A stretch of 64,000 nt of DNA from Pseudoalteromonas sp. NC201 (GCF_002850255.1 NZ_CP022523.1:504485-568484), one strand, 5' to 3'; positions 46,882 through 56,119 are shown, counted from the stretch's first letter. Program-made: numbers and translations. The notes: generated by a model not told the origin, from the sequence alone.

Positions 46882-47412
46882 TTATTGCCTTTGCATAAAT
46901 ATTGTTACTTCGGCCATCACAATACCAAACTTTTCGATATAAGAGCGGTTCATAAGGGTGGTTTGGTCAAAAGACCACATCCAATCATCAAAGTGTACTT
47001 CATAACTGGTATCATCAACGGGTAGGTCCATTCTATACTGCCAATTCATTGCATTGCCGAAGGTTTCGCCTGATGCTGAGTTGAGGATATCGTCGGCGCG
47101 GCCGGTATATTTATTGCCTGCAGCTTTTGTAATAGTCCAAACTCGCGTTTGAACCCCGTCGCCGAGCAAATAGTTGAAGGACTCATCTAAAATAAGTTCA
47201 GATTTGGTGTTAATAGAGCCCTTGATATCGACAGTAAACTGTTGAACTAAGTTGCCATCTCTGTCTTGGACTATTCCCCACGCTTTTACATCACCAACAA
47301 AAAACTCGTAGGGGTCAAATTGCGGTTTAAGTGTAGCGTACTTTTTACCGTCAATCCCGGAGCTGCAAGCCGACAATAAAAGTAAGGTGAGTACTGCAAG
47401 AGTGATGCGCAT
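46882..47412 (-). CDS. DUF3833 family lipoprotein
   Basis: The ATG at 47412 has AAGGAG 8 nt upstream; the longer frame (47523) overlaps the upstream gene and lacks a signal. The 176-residue protein has a lipobox (LLLLSAC), then the DUF3833 pattern: DPYEFFVGDVKAWGIVQDRDGN, later MDLPVDDTSYEVHFDDWM. Function is unknown. It follows the chalcone-isomerase-like gene, a frequent neighbour in an envelope-lipid-associated operon. Confidence 0.8.
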   Translation of the reverse strand: MRITLAVLTLLLLSACSSGIDGKKYATLKPQFDPYEFFVGDVKAWGIVQDRDGNLVQQFTVDIKGSINTKSELILDESFNYLLGDGVQTRVWTITKAAGNKYTGRADDILNSASGETFGNAMNWQYRMDLPVDDTSYEVHFDDWMWSFDQTTLMNRSYIEKFGIVMAEVTIFMQRQ

Positions 47413-47519
47413 TGTTTTCTCCTTAGGCTTGAGGCCTCTTTGAGTGCTATTGCTTCTATTATGTCTTGTTGAACAAAGTATTGATGTTGAAATTGAGGGA
47501 AAAGGAGCATTAATTATTC

Positions 47520-48041
47520 TCATTTCAGGCCCAAAAGTTCAGCTCGCATGGCAGGTTCGGAGGTTTTTTCACCGAGCCAAATATTGAAAAAGCGGGTCGT
47601 AAATTCCGAATCTTTCACTTCGCCAATAAGCTTTTTATCTTGGTAAAACTGCGTAGTTCCCCCAGGTGTTCTTACGCCAAATAGCATTGTGCCTTTAGAG
47701 ACATTGGGAAAAATTTTTTCCATTTCTGCCAGCCATCGCTCACCTTGACTTGAGTTAGTAAACCCTTGTTTCTCTATTTCTTTCAGTGATCGTTTTGCTA
47801 TCTCTTTGCCGTCTAGCTCGCGTAAATATCTTAATGCCAACACAAAAGGCTGATCTTGAGAGTAGACTCCTTGGGGGGCATAAAGGCTGGCATCATAAAC
47901 ATCCCAAAACAAATAGGTCATTCGACTTGTTTTGCCGACTTGTTGAGGGTTTTCTATAAATTGATTTACAAGAGTACTGGTGCTTGCGAAACCCTGAGTG
48001 CTGAATAGCAACATCAAAAAGGCAAAGATGACCCTTTGCAT
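47520..48041 (-). CDS. Exported chalcone-isomerase-like protein
   Basis: The 173-residue protein has a cleavable signal peptide (about residues 1-19, ending FAST) and a chalcone-isomerase-like domain (YLFWDVYDASLYAP, ALRYLRELDGKEIAKRS, LFGVRTPGGTTQFY, FTTRFFNIWLG). Bacterial members lack the plant enzyme role and are thought to bind fatty acids. It is cotranscribed with the DUF3833 lipoprotein. Confidence 0.8.
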   Translation of the reverse strand: MQRVIFAFLMLLFSTQGFASTSTLVNQFIENPQQVGKTSRMTYLFWDVYDASLYAPQGVYSQDQPFVLALRYLRELDGKEIAKRSLKEIEKQGFTNSSQGERWLAEMEKIFPNVSKGTMLFGVRTPGGTTQFYQDKKLIGEVKDSEFTTRFFNIWLGEKTSEPAMRAELLGLK

Positions 48042-48185
48042 ACTAACCTCGTCCTATAATAAAAATCAGTTGGCTTGTTATACGAACGAGCTGGAGAGTT
48101 TGTTCACTTTGCTGCTGCCTGAAAGGTGCTGTCATCCCCCTTTACAATTTGTTAAGCTGACTAAAACCTACATACAGGAGCCATT

Positions 48186-48668
48186 ATGAGCCTTTCAATT
48201 CGCCCAGCAGAAGTAGCTGATGCCGCGACGATACTGCACTTTATCAACGAACTTGCAATTTATGAGAAAGAGCCAGATGCCGTGCTCAATACCGTGGAAG
48301 AAATAGAACAGAAACTGTTTGGTAAAGAAGCCAGAGCACACAGCGTTATTTGTGAACTAGATGGCGAAGCAATCGGGTTTGCAGTGTATTTCTTTAATTA
48401 TTCTACTTGGCTTGGCAAGCACGGTCTTTATCTTGAAGACTTATATGTATCACAAGATAAGCGCGGTGTTGGTGCAGGTAAAGGGATCATGAAATACCTC
48501 GCAAGACTTGCACTACAAAAGGATTGCGGTCGCTTTGAGTGGGTGGTACTTGACTGGAACAAACCATCAATCGACTTTTATGAAAGCATCGGTGCTAAAG
48601 CACAAAACGAGTGGATTATTTATCGCCTAACAGGACAGGAACTCATCGATTTTGCTGAGCAGGTATAG
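48186..48668 (+). CDS. GNAT-family N-acetyltransferase (diamine acetyltransferase-like)
   Basis: The 160-residue protein has acetyl-CoA motif YLEDLYVSQDKRGVGAGKGIMKYLA and the C-terminal WNKPSIDFYESIGAKAQNEW, matching spermidine/thialysine acetyltransferase-like members. It begins 5 nt after AGGAG. It is the last gene before the CRISPR leader and is probably not part of the defence locus. Confidence 0.85.
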   Translation: MSLSIRPAEVADAATILHFINELAIYEKEPDAVLNTVEEIEQKLFGKEARAHSVICELDGEAIGFAVYFFNYSTWLGKHGLYLEDLYVSQDKRGVGAGKGIMKYLARLALQKDCGRFEWVVLDWNKPSIDFYESIGAKAQNEWIIYRLTGQELIDFAEQV

Positions 48669-48825
48669 TGAAGTTTATTAGTCTGTTGGCTATACATTAT
48701 TTGAAGAGAAACCCCCGATCTTTAACAATTGAGCCGAGTAAACATACGTAGAATTTGTACCCAATATTTTTGGTGAAAATTGCAATGGTGATTTTTGTTA
48801 ATAGAAACAGTGACATATCTTTAGA
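48669..48825 (+). promoter_or_regulatory. Leader of CRISPR array 1
   Basis: The 157-bp AT-rich leader precedes the first repeat. It contains a boxA-like GATCTTTAACAA (48717-48728). It shares several blocks with the array 2 leader, including GGTGATTTTT and the repeat-proximal TTTAGA. The array promoter should lie here. Confidence 0.75.
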
Positions 48826-51421
48826 GTGTTCCCCGTACGCACGGGGCTAAACCGCAATTAAGCCACCAGCCGATTACAAGGAATACGTGTTCCCCGTACG
48901 CACGGGGCTAAACCGACATTAAAGAGGTTGCGCCATCTGATGTGAAAGTGTTCCCCGTACGCACGGGGCTAAACCGGTGGTCGCGGAAAAGGCTGCGCCT
49001 GTAGTGCGGTGTTCCCCGTACGCACGGGGCTAAACCGTTACTTCAGCAATGATAAGAGTACACATTGGTGTGTTCCCCGTACGCACGGGGCTAAACCGCA
49101 ATCATTAGCGCCATGAACTTAACCGCTATAGTGTTCCCCGTACGCACGGGGCTAAACCGGTAAACCCCATTCATTTAATACCACCCGAACAGTGTTCCCC
49201 GTACGCACGGGGCTAAACCGGGTTGTATATGACTCGCACCGAATTTGTAAACGTGTTCCCCGTACGCACGGGGCTAAACCGCGGGGTTATAATGATTGAA
49301 ATCAACAAATTAGGTGTTCCCCGTACGCACGGGGCTAAACCGGCATTGATAAATAACAGGAATTAAATTTATTTGTGTTCCCCGTACGCACGGGGCTAAA
49401 CCGGCGAAATCAGGGGGAATCGTTACAACATTTCTAGTGTTCCCCGTACGCACGGGGCTAAACCTTTTGATTGGTGTAAGCCCTAAGCTCCGTTGATGTG
49501 TTCCCCGTACGCACGGGGCTAAACCGTTCAAAAATAGGCGCTGGAGCTTGTTCTTTGGGTGTTCCCCGTACGCACGGGGCTAAACCGCAACTAAATCACG
49601 GTAGTTTGAATCCGTAACCGTGTTCCCCGTACGCACGGGGCTAAACCGCAACTAAATCACGGTAGTTTGAATCCGTAACCGTGTTCCCCGTACGCACGGG
49701 GCTAAACCGATGTTGTATTGTTGTTGATTTCTCGATATCTAGTGTTCCCCGTACGCACGGGGCTAAACCGCTACCAACGTTTACCGCGATTACGGCCAAT
49801 GTGTGTTCCCCGTACGCACGGGGCTAAACCGCTTGTATGTTTTATGCCTATTACTTTACAGCGCGTGTTCCCCGTACGCACGGGGCTAAACCGCTTGACC
49901 ATCATTGCTTATCACGATGGAGAGGGTGTTCCCCGTACGCACGGGGCTAAACCGTTATATTCAAACGGCTTGTGGCACTTGGCATGGTGTTCCCCGTACG
50001 CACGGGGCTAAACCGGTTATTGGGTTGGGAACATTTCCTGACACAGAGTGTTCCCCGTACGCACGGGGCTAAACCTAGAGGGGGCGACTGTATGGGTTGG
50101 TAACAACTGTGTTCCCCGTACGCACGGGGCTAAACCGGGCAACCCCTAACGCGTCCTGAATTAGCAAAGGTGTTCCCCGTACGCACGGGGCTAAACCGCA
50201 TTCAGCCAAACTAGAAATAGGCGCATTTGTGTGTTCCCCGTACGCACGGGGCTAAACCGAATATATCGAGCCGCCCACGGCGGGTACTCGCGTGTTCCCC
50301 GTACGCACGGGGCTAAACCGGGTGGTTTATGACCAAAAGGCGTACGCTCATAGTGTTCCCCGTACGCACGGGGCTAAACCGTTACCCAGTGGCAACACCG
50401 CTGAGCTGTACACGTGTTCCCCGTACGCACGGGGCTAAACCGGTGCAGTTGCACATTGGCGGTTGGGCTGAGTAGTGTTCCCCGTACGCACGGGGCTAAA
50501 CCGAATCTTGAGGCAACATATTCACTTTTGGTGAAGTGTTCCCCGTACGCACGGGGCTAAACCGGAAATTCTTTCCTGTGGCACTTGTAATAGATTGTGT
50601 TCCCCGTACGCACGGGGCTAAACCGAACTGCATTTCTTCTACGCTTGGTTGTTCAAAGTGTTCCCCGTACGCACGGGGCTAAACCGTGGAGTGAAATCGT
50701 TTTGCATACTGCTTTGCAGCGTGTTCCCCGTACGCACGGGGCTAAACCGCAACTAAATCACGGTAGTTTGAATCCGTAACCGTGTTCCCCGTACGCACGG
50801 GGCTAAACCGTGCACGACCTCTACAAATCCACAGCGACCAAAGTGTTCCCCGTACGCACGGGGCTAAACCGCGGTTTGCGTTGTAACTCTGCAAAATGTC
50901 AGGCGTGTTCCCCGTACGCACGGGGCTAAACCGCCGCCAGAACCAACACAAAAGGTAACACGAGAGTGTTCCCCGTACGCACGGGGCTAAACCGTCCAGT
51001 GCTCTCACAAATGCACGCTCTCAGTAGTGTTCCCCGTACACACGGGGCTAAACCGCAGCGTGGTAGCTCACTACTTTTCTGCAATCCGTGTTCCCCGTAC
51101 ACACGGGGCTAAACCGCACCTGTTACCACACAGCCGAGACTGCTGGGTGTGTTCCCCGTACACACGGGGCTAAACCGCGTATTTTAGGCGTTGCGTGGGA
51201 TTCGGTTGTGTGTTCCCCGTACGCACGGGGCTAAACCGCTAGTAAACCTGAAAACATTACTAATTCACGAGTGTTCCCTGTACACACGGGGCTAAACCGA
51301 CTCGGAACTACTACATAAGGTTTTAATTGAAGTGTTCCCCGTACACACGGGGCTAAACCGCGTAGCGTGTTCAAAACCCAGTATCTCGACCAGTGTTCCC
51401 CGTACATACGGGGCTAAACCT
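48826..51421 (+). CRISPR. Type I-E CRISPR array 1: 43 repeats, 42 spacers
   Basis: The 29-bp repeats start GTGTTCCCCG and end GCTAAACCG, with a CCCCGT/ACGGGG stem, at about 61-bp spacing from 48826 to the last start at 51393. Spacers are mostly 32 nt; a few are 33-34. The orientation matches E. coli I-E, with the leader left and transcription rightward. Repeats from 51027 on carry substitutions (ACACACGG, ATACGG, CCCTG), marking the old end. Spacers at 49588-49619, 49649-49680 and 50750-50781 are identical. Confidence 0.98.
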
Positions 51422-51602
51422 GAGTTATTCAGGTCTGAATCATGTGCTGTATTCGTCCGTGAAGCAGCATCCCTCACGCATCCATGCGCTCACCTTAGCA
51501 GGCTGCGAAACTGTGTTTTGGTCCTACTTCGCCCCCGTACGCACGGGGCTAACCAGTAGAACATTTTAGTAGGAAAGAGGCGGTGGACAGCTTGGCTGGA
51601 AG
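51422..51602. other. Array 1 trailer with a decayed repeat
   Basis: At 51526-51554 the sequence CCCCGTACGCACGGGGCTAA preserves the repeat core with both ends altered. It lies 133 bp after the last full repeat, about two repeat-spacer units. The rest shows no gene. Confidence 0.6.
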
Positions 51603-51675
51603 TGGTGGCAGGGTGAGACTCGAACTCACATCATATATAAACTGCATATAACCGTTACCCATTGGAAACACTGCC
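51603..51675 (-). tRNA. tRNA-like sequence, probably a pseudo-tRNA
   Basis: On the minus strand 73 nt read GGCAGTG at the 5' end and CCCTGCCA-CCA at the 3' end (acceptor nearly complementary, CCA encoded). The T-arm is perfect (GTGAG, TTCGAGT, CTCAC), and TATAT-7nt-ATATA forms an anticodon-type stem. The D-arm is poor and the loop GCAGTTT lacks U33, so a working tRNA is doubtful. It may be a tRNA-derived attachment-site remnant or a mobile-element tRNA-like gene. Confidence 0.4.
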
Positions 51676-51805
51676 GCAATAGTTGATTATTAATCTATCA
51701 TCAAAAAAATGCTAGCGTGATCTCTCTGTCAGTTTGTCTCAGGTCAATGACTTACTTTGTTTGTTTTGATACATTTATTTTACGAAAATTTTACCAGAGT
51801 GTTTT

Positions 51806-52639
51806 ATGCAGGCTAAGGAAGAGCTGTATTTTAGATATATTGAAGCGGTATTGTTTTGGCAGGGAGAAATCCAGACCGGTACTTTCCAGAGCAAATTTAA
51901 GCTTTCAAGGCCCAGCGCACGGCGTTATGTCACCGACTTTATTGAGCGTTATCAGATTGCCGCAAGCTATAATGAGTCTGAGAAAGCCTATGTGCTGGCA
52001 AGCCCCTTTACACCTAATTATATCTCTCAGGATTTTACTGAGTATACTAGTCTCACAGGGGAACAGTACATACACAATCTGAGTTCCTCAACGATTACTT
52101 CGCTGGCATTACCACACAGAAAGCTTAACCCCACCATTTTGCGGCCCATATTGAATGCCTGTCGGCGACAAAGCGTGCTGGATATTCGCTATCAGTCTAT
52201 AAAAGAAGGCGGTGAAACCGAGCGCGTGATCCGCCCTCACACGCTGATTAACTCTGGACTGCGCTATCATTTGAGAGCCTACTGTGAAAAAGCCAAAGGC
52301 TTTAGAGACTTTTCATTATCGCGTATCGTCTCTGCTTCCCCAGAATTTATCAGCAAAGCGCAAAAGTACAAAAAAGACGACGAAGCCTGGCAGCAGGAAG
52401 TCACTTTAACCATAATCCCCGACCCAAGACTCAGCGAGTACGCCCAGCAAGTTATCGCTCACGACTTTGATATGCACAATTACCAAAAGCAAATTAAAAC
52501 CAACGCTGCACTGATCAACTACCTGATCAGCATTTTGAGGTTAGATGTTCAGCACCCACACCCGGAAGCACAGCAAATTGTGATGGAACCAGCCTGCTAT
52601 AGAGAGCTAAGGGCCAGAAGGTTGTTATGGAACAGTTAA
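51806..52639 (+). CDS. WYL-domain transcriptional regulator (BrxR/CapW-like)
   Basis: The 277-residue protein has an N-terminal winged helix-turn-helix (IEAVLFWQGEIQTGTFQSKF, then KLSRPSARRYVTDF) and a WYL domain (about residues 115-190, with RVIRPHTLINSGLRYHLRAYC and DFSLSRI). A C-terminal WCX-type extension follows. Size and order match the BrxR/CapW repressors that control BREX, CBASS and other defence islands. Placed 107 bp before cas3 in the same direction, it probably regulates this CRISPR-Cas locus. Confidence 0.8.
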   Translation: MQAKEELYFRYIEAVLFWQGEIQTGTFQSKFKLSRPSARRYVTDFIERYQIAASYNESEKAYVLASPFTPNYISQDFTEYTSLTGEQYIHNLSSSTITSLALPHRKLNPTILRPILNACRRQSVLDIRYQSIKEGGETERVIRPHTLINSGLRYHLRAYCEKAKGFRDFSLSRIVSASPEFISKAQKYKKDDEAWQQEVTLTIIPDPRLSEYAQQVIAHDFDMHNYQKQIKTNAALINYLISILRLDVQHPHPEAQQIVMEPACYRELRARRLLWNS

Positions 52640-52746
52640 ACAAACGCCCCAGACCGGGTAATTTCTTTACTGGTTGCAATTGCAGGATTGTCGGCGTTTT
52701 ATTCGCGTCGTAAGCTGAGTGTATTGAAAGCAAGGACCAGAGCAAT

Positions 52747-55608
52747 ATGACAGATCTAAACAGTTTGATGTTCAAATACTGGGGTAAAGCCAGAAAGCCA
52801 CTTGAAATTGATTACTGCATGAGTGAGATTAATGGCGAGTCATTACAAGATATTGTTGAACGCCATCCAGGCGTTAATTCTGTCGATCACCTCAAAGCAC
52901 TTGCGAGCAAAAAAGGGTGGCAAATCGCCAGGCAGGGCGAAACTTTTCACCGTTATCACCTACTTGTATTTCATAGCCTAGATGTGGCGGCGGTTGCACT
53001 GACTTATCTGGATTTGAATAAGCAATTTACACAAGATTTGGCCGAGTTTCTGGGGTTAACTATTCCACAGCTTAAGTCTTTGGTCGGATTCTTTGTTGCG
53101 ATTCACGACTTGGGTAAATTTGCATCCGCTTTTCAAAATCTCGCTGAGTTTTATGACAGCAATCTAAGTCAGGGAAAGTCCAAAGAGCCATATTCTGCAA
53201 AAGATGCCCGACATGATGGGTTAGGCCATCATTTCTGGAAAATGTGTCTAAAGCAGCTTAAAGAAAATAATATTTCAGCTGCATTACATGAAGCTTTGAA
53301 GAAGCTTGGAACTGTTAGGATCATACTAAATGCTGTGTTTGGCCATCATGGTGATCCTGTTGTGGCCGGAGAGTTTGGTAGAAAAGACAAGGATTATTGT
53401 ATTGATGAAAATTATTGTGCGTGTATAGAGTTTATCCAGCTTAGTCTAGAGATGTTTGCCAGTAACTTTCCTGTTGAAAAGTTTGCGGATACGTTGTGGC
53501 GAAAACACCTTAGATATGCCAGCTGGCATATCAATGGCATATGTATTTTGGCTGACTGGCTGGGGTCCGATACGGAATATTTTGCTTATCAGTCACAATC
53601 TATGGCAATTGATGCTTATTGGCAGAAAGCTTTAAAAAAATCACATAATGCTCTTTTAGACAGGCAACTCACAGGAAATGTTGAAGTTTCGCCTTACGAT
53701 TCTGTTAAAAAGCACTTTGGCTTCGATACACCAACGCCACTACAGGCTTTTGCTGAGCAGGTCCCTGTTGGTTCTTCACCTCAATTATTTATTTTGGAAG
53801 ACGTGACTGGAGCAGGTAAGACGGAGGCCGCACTGATCCTAATACATCGTTTGATGTATGCAGGTGCTGCTGATGGATTTTATTTTGGCTTACCTACCAT
53901 GGCCACATCCAGTGCAATGTATCATCGCATTGCAAAGCATTATCTTCAGATGATGTCGATTGATGGTAAAAAGGCGAGTTTGGTTCTGGCACAGGGCGCA
54001 AGTATGATGGAAGAAGCTTATCAGGATTCGCTCATATATAATCAGCTTCCTGATATCGAGTATGGTAATTCCGACTCCACAGCGAGTCAGGCCTGTCATG
54101 TTTGGTATGCTGACTCTAAAAAGAAAGCGCTGCTTGCTAAGGCGGGCGTTGGCACTATCGATCAGCCGTTGCTTTCCATTTTACCTTCTAAACATAGCGC
54201 TCTTCGGGTTCATGGACTGGTGCGAAAAATATTAGTCCTTGATGAGGTACATGCGGCAGATCAATATATGTTTACGATGCTGGAAGATTTATTAAGGGTT
54301 CATTTAAGGTTTGGTGGCAGTGTCATACTACTAACGGCGACATTACCCCATGAAAGGCGCAACCGGCTTTGCAATATTTGGCAAGAAGAGCTGGGTCTTG
54401 AGCATGTAGAAAACATCCAAAATTCAGAGTTTCCGCTGGTAACCGGAATTGACCAACAAGGCAAACTGAAAGAGCAACCTGTTGGTAGTCTGTCCAGAAA
54501 TCAGAAATCAGTACGGGTTGACTTCATTCACTCAGAACAGGATTGTATCGACGAGATACTGAAGCGAGCAAAGCGAGGAGAGGCAGTTGTTTGGATCCGT
54601 AATACCGTAACGGATGCTCAAAACGCTTATGCTTTACTGGCAGAGCATTATCCACAAGAGCATATCATTCTGTTCCATAGCCGCTTTGCCTTATACGACA
54701 GAAAACAAAAGGAAAAACAGGTATTAAGTAAGTTTGGCAAAGAGAGTGGGCCTGAACAAAGAGCTGGGAAGATACTTGTTTCAACTCAGGTATTTCAGGA
54801 ATCGATCGACGCGGATAGCGACTTTATGATCAGCGATATCTGCCCTATTGATGACTTAATTCAGAGAGCTGGGCGGTTAAAAAGGCATATCCGTGATGCT
54901 AATGGTAACTATAACGATAAGCTAAAAGAAGATGAACGGCCTCCTGCATTATTAAAGGTGTTTTGCCCGGAGTGGCAAAATGAACCTGAAACAGACTGGT
55001 TACATAAAGGGCATTCTGGTACAGCTGCAGTTTATCGAAGTTCAGCAATTATTTGGCTAACGCAAAAAGTATTAAGAGAAAAAGGGGGTATGTACTTGCC
55101 TGAGAAGGCGCGAGATTTGGTTGAGGGGGTTTATAGTCAAATGGCACTTAATACACGCCCAAGTAACTTAGATTGCCACCATAGCGAATATCGGGCGCGG
55201 GAACAGACTATGGAAAACACCGCTAAACAGCTAAAGCTGGAATGGGACAAAGGTTACAGCCGTGAAGCGGGAAAAGTGTGGTTAGGTGAGGAGCTGGAAA
55301 TAAACACGCGTTACAGCGACAGAGTCAATATTCAGGTAGTGATGTTAAAGCTGACCGAAGGGGAAGAGCTAACTTTCTATGCTGATGGTTTGGCTAAAAA
55401 GCATTTGTTACAGCACAGTGAAATTCGGGTAGATGAGGAGTCAATAGCTAAGAAGCTAGCGCCAGTTCCAAAAGAGTATAGCGAGCAGCTGGAGAGTCTT
55501 TTCGAGCGCTACCCCTCATTGAAATACAAACGGTTCTGGTTACAAGGTAGTGATGAGAATTATCTCTATGAAGATAGTAAAGGTTTGATTCAAAAGGAAT
55601 CCCCGTGA
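52747..55608 (+). CDS. cas3: CRISPR-associated nuclease-helicase Cas3
   Basis: The 953-residue protein has an N-terminal HD nuclease (FHSLDVAAVA; His120-Asp121 in AIHDLGKFA; further HHG near residue 200). An SF2 helicase follows, with Walker A TGAGKTEAA (Lys358), DEVH at 499-502, a TATLP motif III, and QRAGRLKRH motif VI. All key residues are present. It degrades DNA recruited by Cascade in the 3'-5' direction. Its last codons overlap a solitary inverted CRISPR-like repeat. Confidence 0.96.
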   Translation: MTDLNSLMFKYWGKARKPLEIDYCMSEINGESLQDIVERHPGVNSVDHLKALASKKGWQIARQGETFHRYHLLVFHSLDVAAVALTYLDLNKQFTQDLAEFLGLTIPQLKSLVGFFVAIHDLGKFASAFQNLAEFYDSNLSQGKSKEPYSAKDARHDGLGHHFWKMCLKQLKENNISAALHEALKKLGTVRIILNAVFGHHGDPVVAGEFGRKDKDYCIDENYCACIEFIQLSLEMFASNFPVEKFADTLWRKHLRYASWHINGICILADWLGSDTEYFAYQSQSMAIDAYWQKALKKSHNALLDRQLTGNVEVSPYDSVKKHFGFDTPTPLQAFAEQVPVGSSPQLFILEDVTGAGKTEAALILIHRLMYAGAADGFYFGLPTMATSSAMYHRIAKHYLQMMSIDGKKASLVLAQGASMMEEAYQDSLIYNQLPDIEYGNSDSTASQACHVWYADSKKKALLAKAGVGTIDQPLLSILPSKHSALRVHGLVRKILVLDEVHAADQYMFTMLEDLLRVHLRFGGSVILLTATLPHERRNRLCNIWQEELGLEHVENIQNSEFPLVTGIDQQGKLKEQPVGSLSRNQKSVRVDFIHSEQDCIDEILKRAKRGEAVVWIRNTVTDAQNAYALLAEHYPQEHIILFHSRFALYDRKQKEKQVLSKFGKESGPEQRAGKILVSTQVFQESIDADSDFMISDICPIDDLIQRAGRLKRHIRDANGNYNDKLKEDERPPALLKVFCPEWQNEPETDWLHKGHSGTAAVYRSSAIIWLTQKVLREKGGMYLPEKARDLVEGVYSQMALNTRPSNLDCHHSEYRAREQTMENTAKQLKLEWDKGYSREAGKVWLGEELEINTRYSDRVNIQVVMLKLTEGEELTFYADGLAKKHLLQHSEIRVDEESIAKKLAPVPKEYSEQLESLFERYPSLKYKRFWLQGSDENYLYEDSKGLIQKESP

Positions 55609-55621
55609 GCACGGGGAACAT
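55593..55621 (-). repeat. Solitary inverted CRISPR-like repeat at the cas3 stop
   Basis: Read on the minus strand, a 22-nt core (TGTTCCCCGTGCTCACGG followed by GGAT) has the I-E repeat stem and 5' end. Its loop is GCTC where the array repeats have ACGC, and it has GGAT instead of GGCT after the stem. It overlaps the last four codons and stop of cas3. A second, weaker CCCC-ACACC-GGGTG structure follows at 55646-55660. Confidence 0.6.
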
Positions 55622-55957
55622 AAGTTTCAATGTGCGGAAGATAATCCCCACACCGGGTGAGCTCCAAGCTTTGGAGAACAGTTTATTTTAACTTAGGGAT
55701 GCAGAAGTGCAAATAAATAATCAAGGTGTGTGGATTTTCGTCGGAACAATGGATTTTTTTAAGGTGTGAGGATTTTCATCTGAACACTGAACAAAGTGCT
55801 TGCAATATAAGGATGGCTCAATGACAATGTGTTACAGGTTGTTTTGAAGATGTAACGGGGCTGCATCTGCAAACCCCGTACACCTGTGTGAGAACTTGGA
55901 TAGTAGCGAGGATGCAACCTGACTTCAACTCAGCCCCAATCTTTCAAAGGAAAAAAT
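55622..55957. other. cas3-cse1 intergenic regulatory region
   Basis: No gene is present. It holds two tandem 29-bp copies (55723-55751 and 55761-55789), a hairpin ACGGGGCT...CCCCGTAC at 55855-55881, and the likely promoter of the cse1-cas2 operon. In other I-E systems this gap is where Cascade transcription is controlled. Confidence 0.6.
55723..55789. repeat. Tandem 29-bp direct repeat, possible operator
   Basis: AAGGTGTGTGGATTTTCGTC at 55723 and AAGGTGTGAGGATTTTCATC at 55761 begin two copies that agree at 25 of 29 positions and are 38 bp apart. The spacing, near four helical turns, suits binding of a regulator such as the WYL protein to the same face. Confidence 0.55.
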
Positions 55958-56083
55958 ATGACTAAGACAAACCAAGAATGTGAATTAGTTTTTCGTTGGG
56001 TTAAACGCACTAGTTGTGGAGCTGTTTTAAATGCGGAAGAGTTTCGTCTGAAGATTTGGCCACTCAGCCTCTTCAAGTTGTAA
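55958..56083 (+). CDS. Possible 41-residue protein between cas3 and cse1
   Basis: ATG 55958 follows AAAGGAAAA by 5 nt and opens a 41-codon frame ending TAA 56081-56083. The product is basic and aromatic (LVFRWVKRTSCGAVLNAEEF) with no known family. Good initiation signals inside the cas operon make it worth testing, but its length leaves chance possible. Confidence 0.45.
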   Translation: MTKTNQECELVFRWVKRTSCGAVLNAEEFRLKIWPLSLFKL

Positions 56084-56101
56084 TGGATTGATTCACTAAT
56101 C

Positions 56102-56119
56102 ATGGGGGCTTACCCCCAT
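56102..56119 (+). terminator. Hairpin just before cse1
   Basis: ATGGGGG, a short loop and CCCCCAT form a strong 7-bp stem 20 bp upstream of the cse1 start. It is followed by TTCAATT rather than a clean U-tract. It could attenuate, stabilise or terminate the upstream transcript. Confidence 0.4.

Noticed and set aside
49310..51559. Open frames with recurring VRTGLNR or GLAPCVRGT peptides
   Set aside because: They are translations of the 61-bp CRISPR unit and have no coding support.
55593..55660. A regular mini-array formed by the two repeat-like structures
   Set aside because: Their cores are 45 bp apart, not 61, and the second is poorly matched, so it is not a normal CRISPR array.
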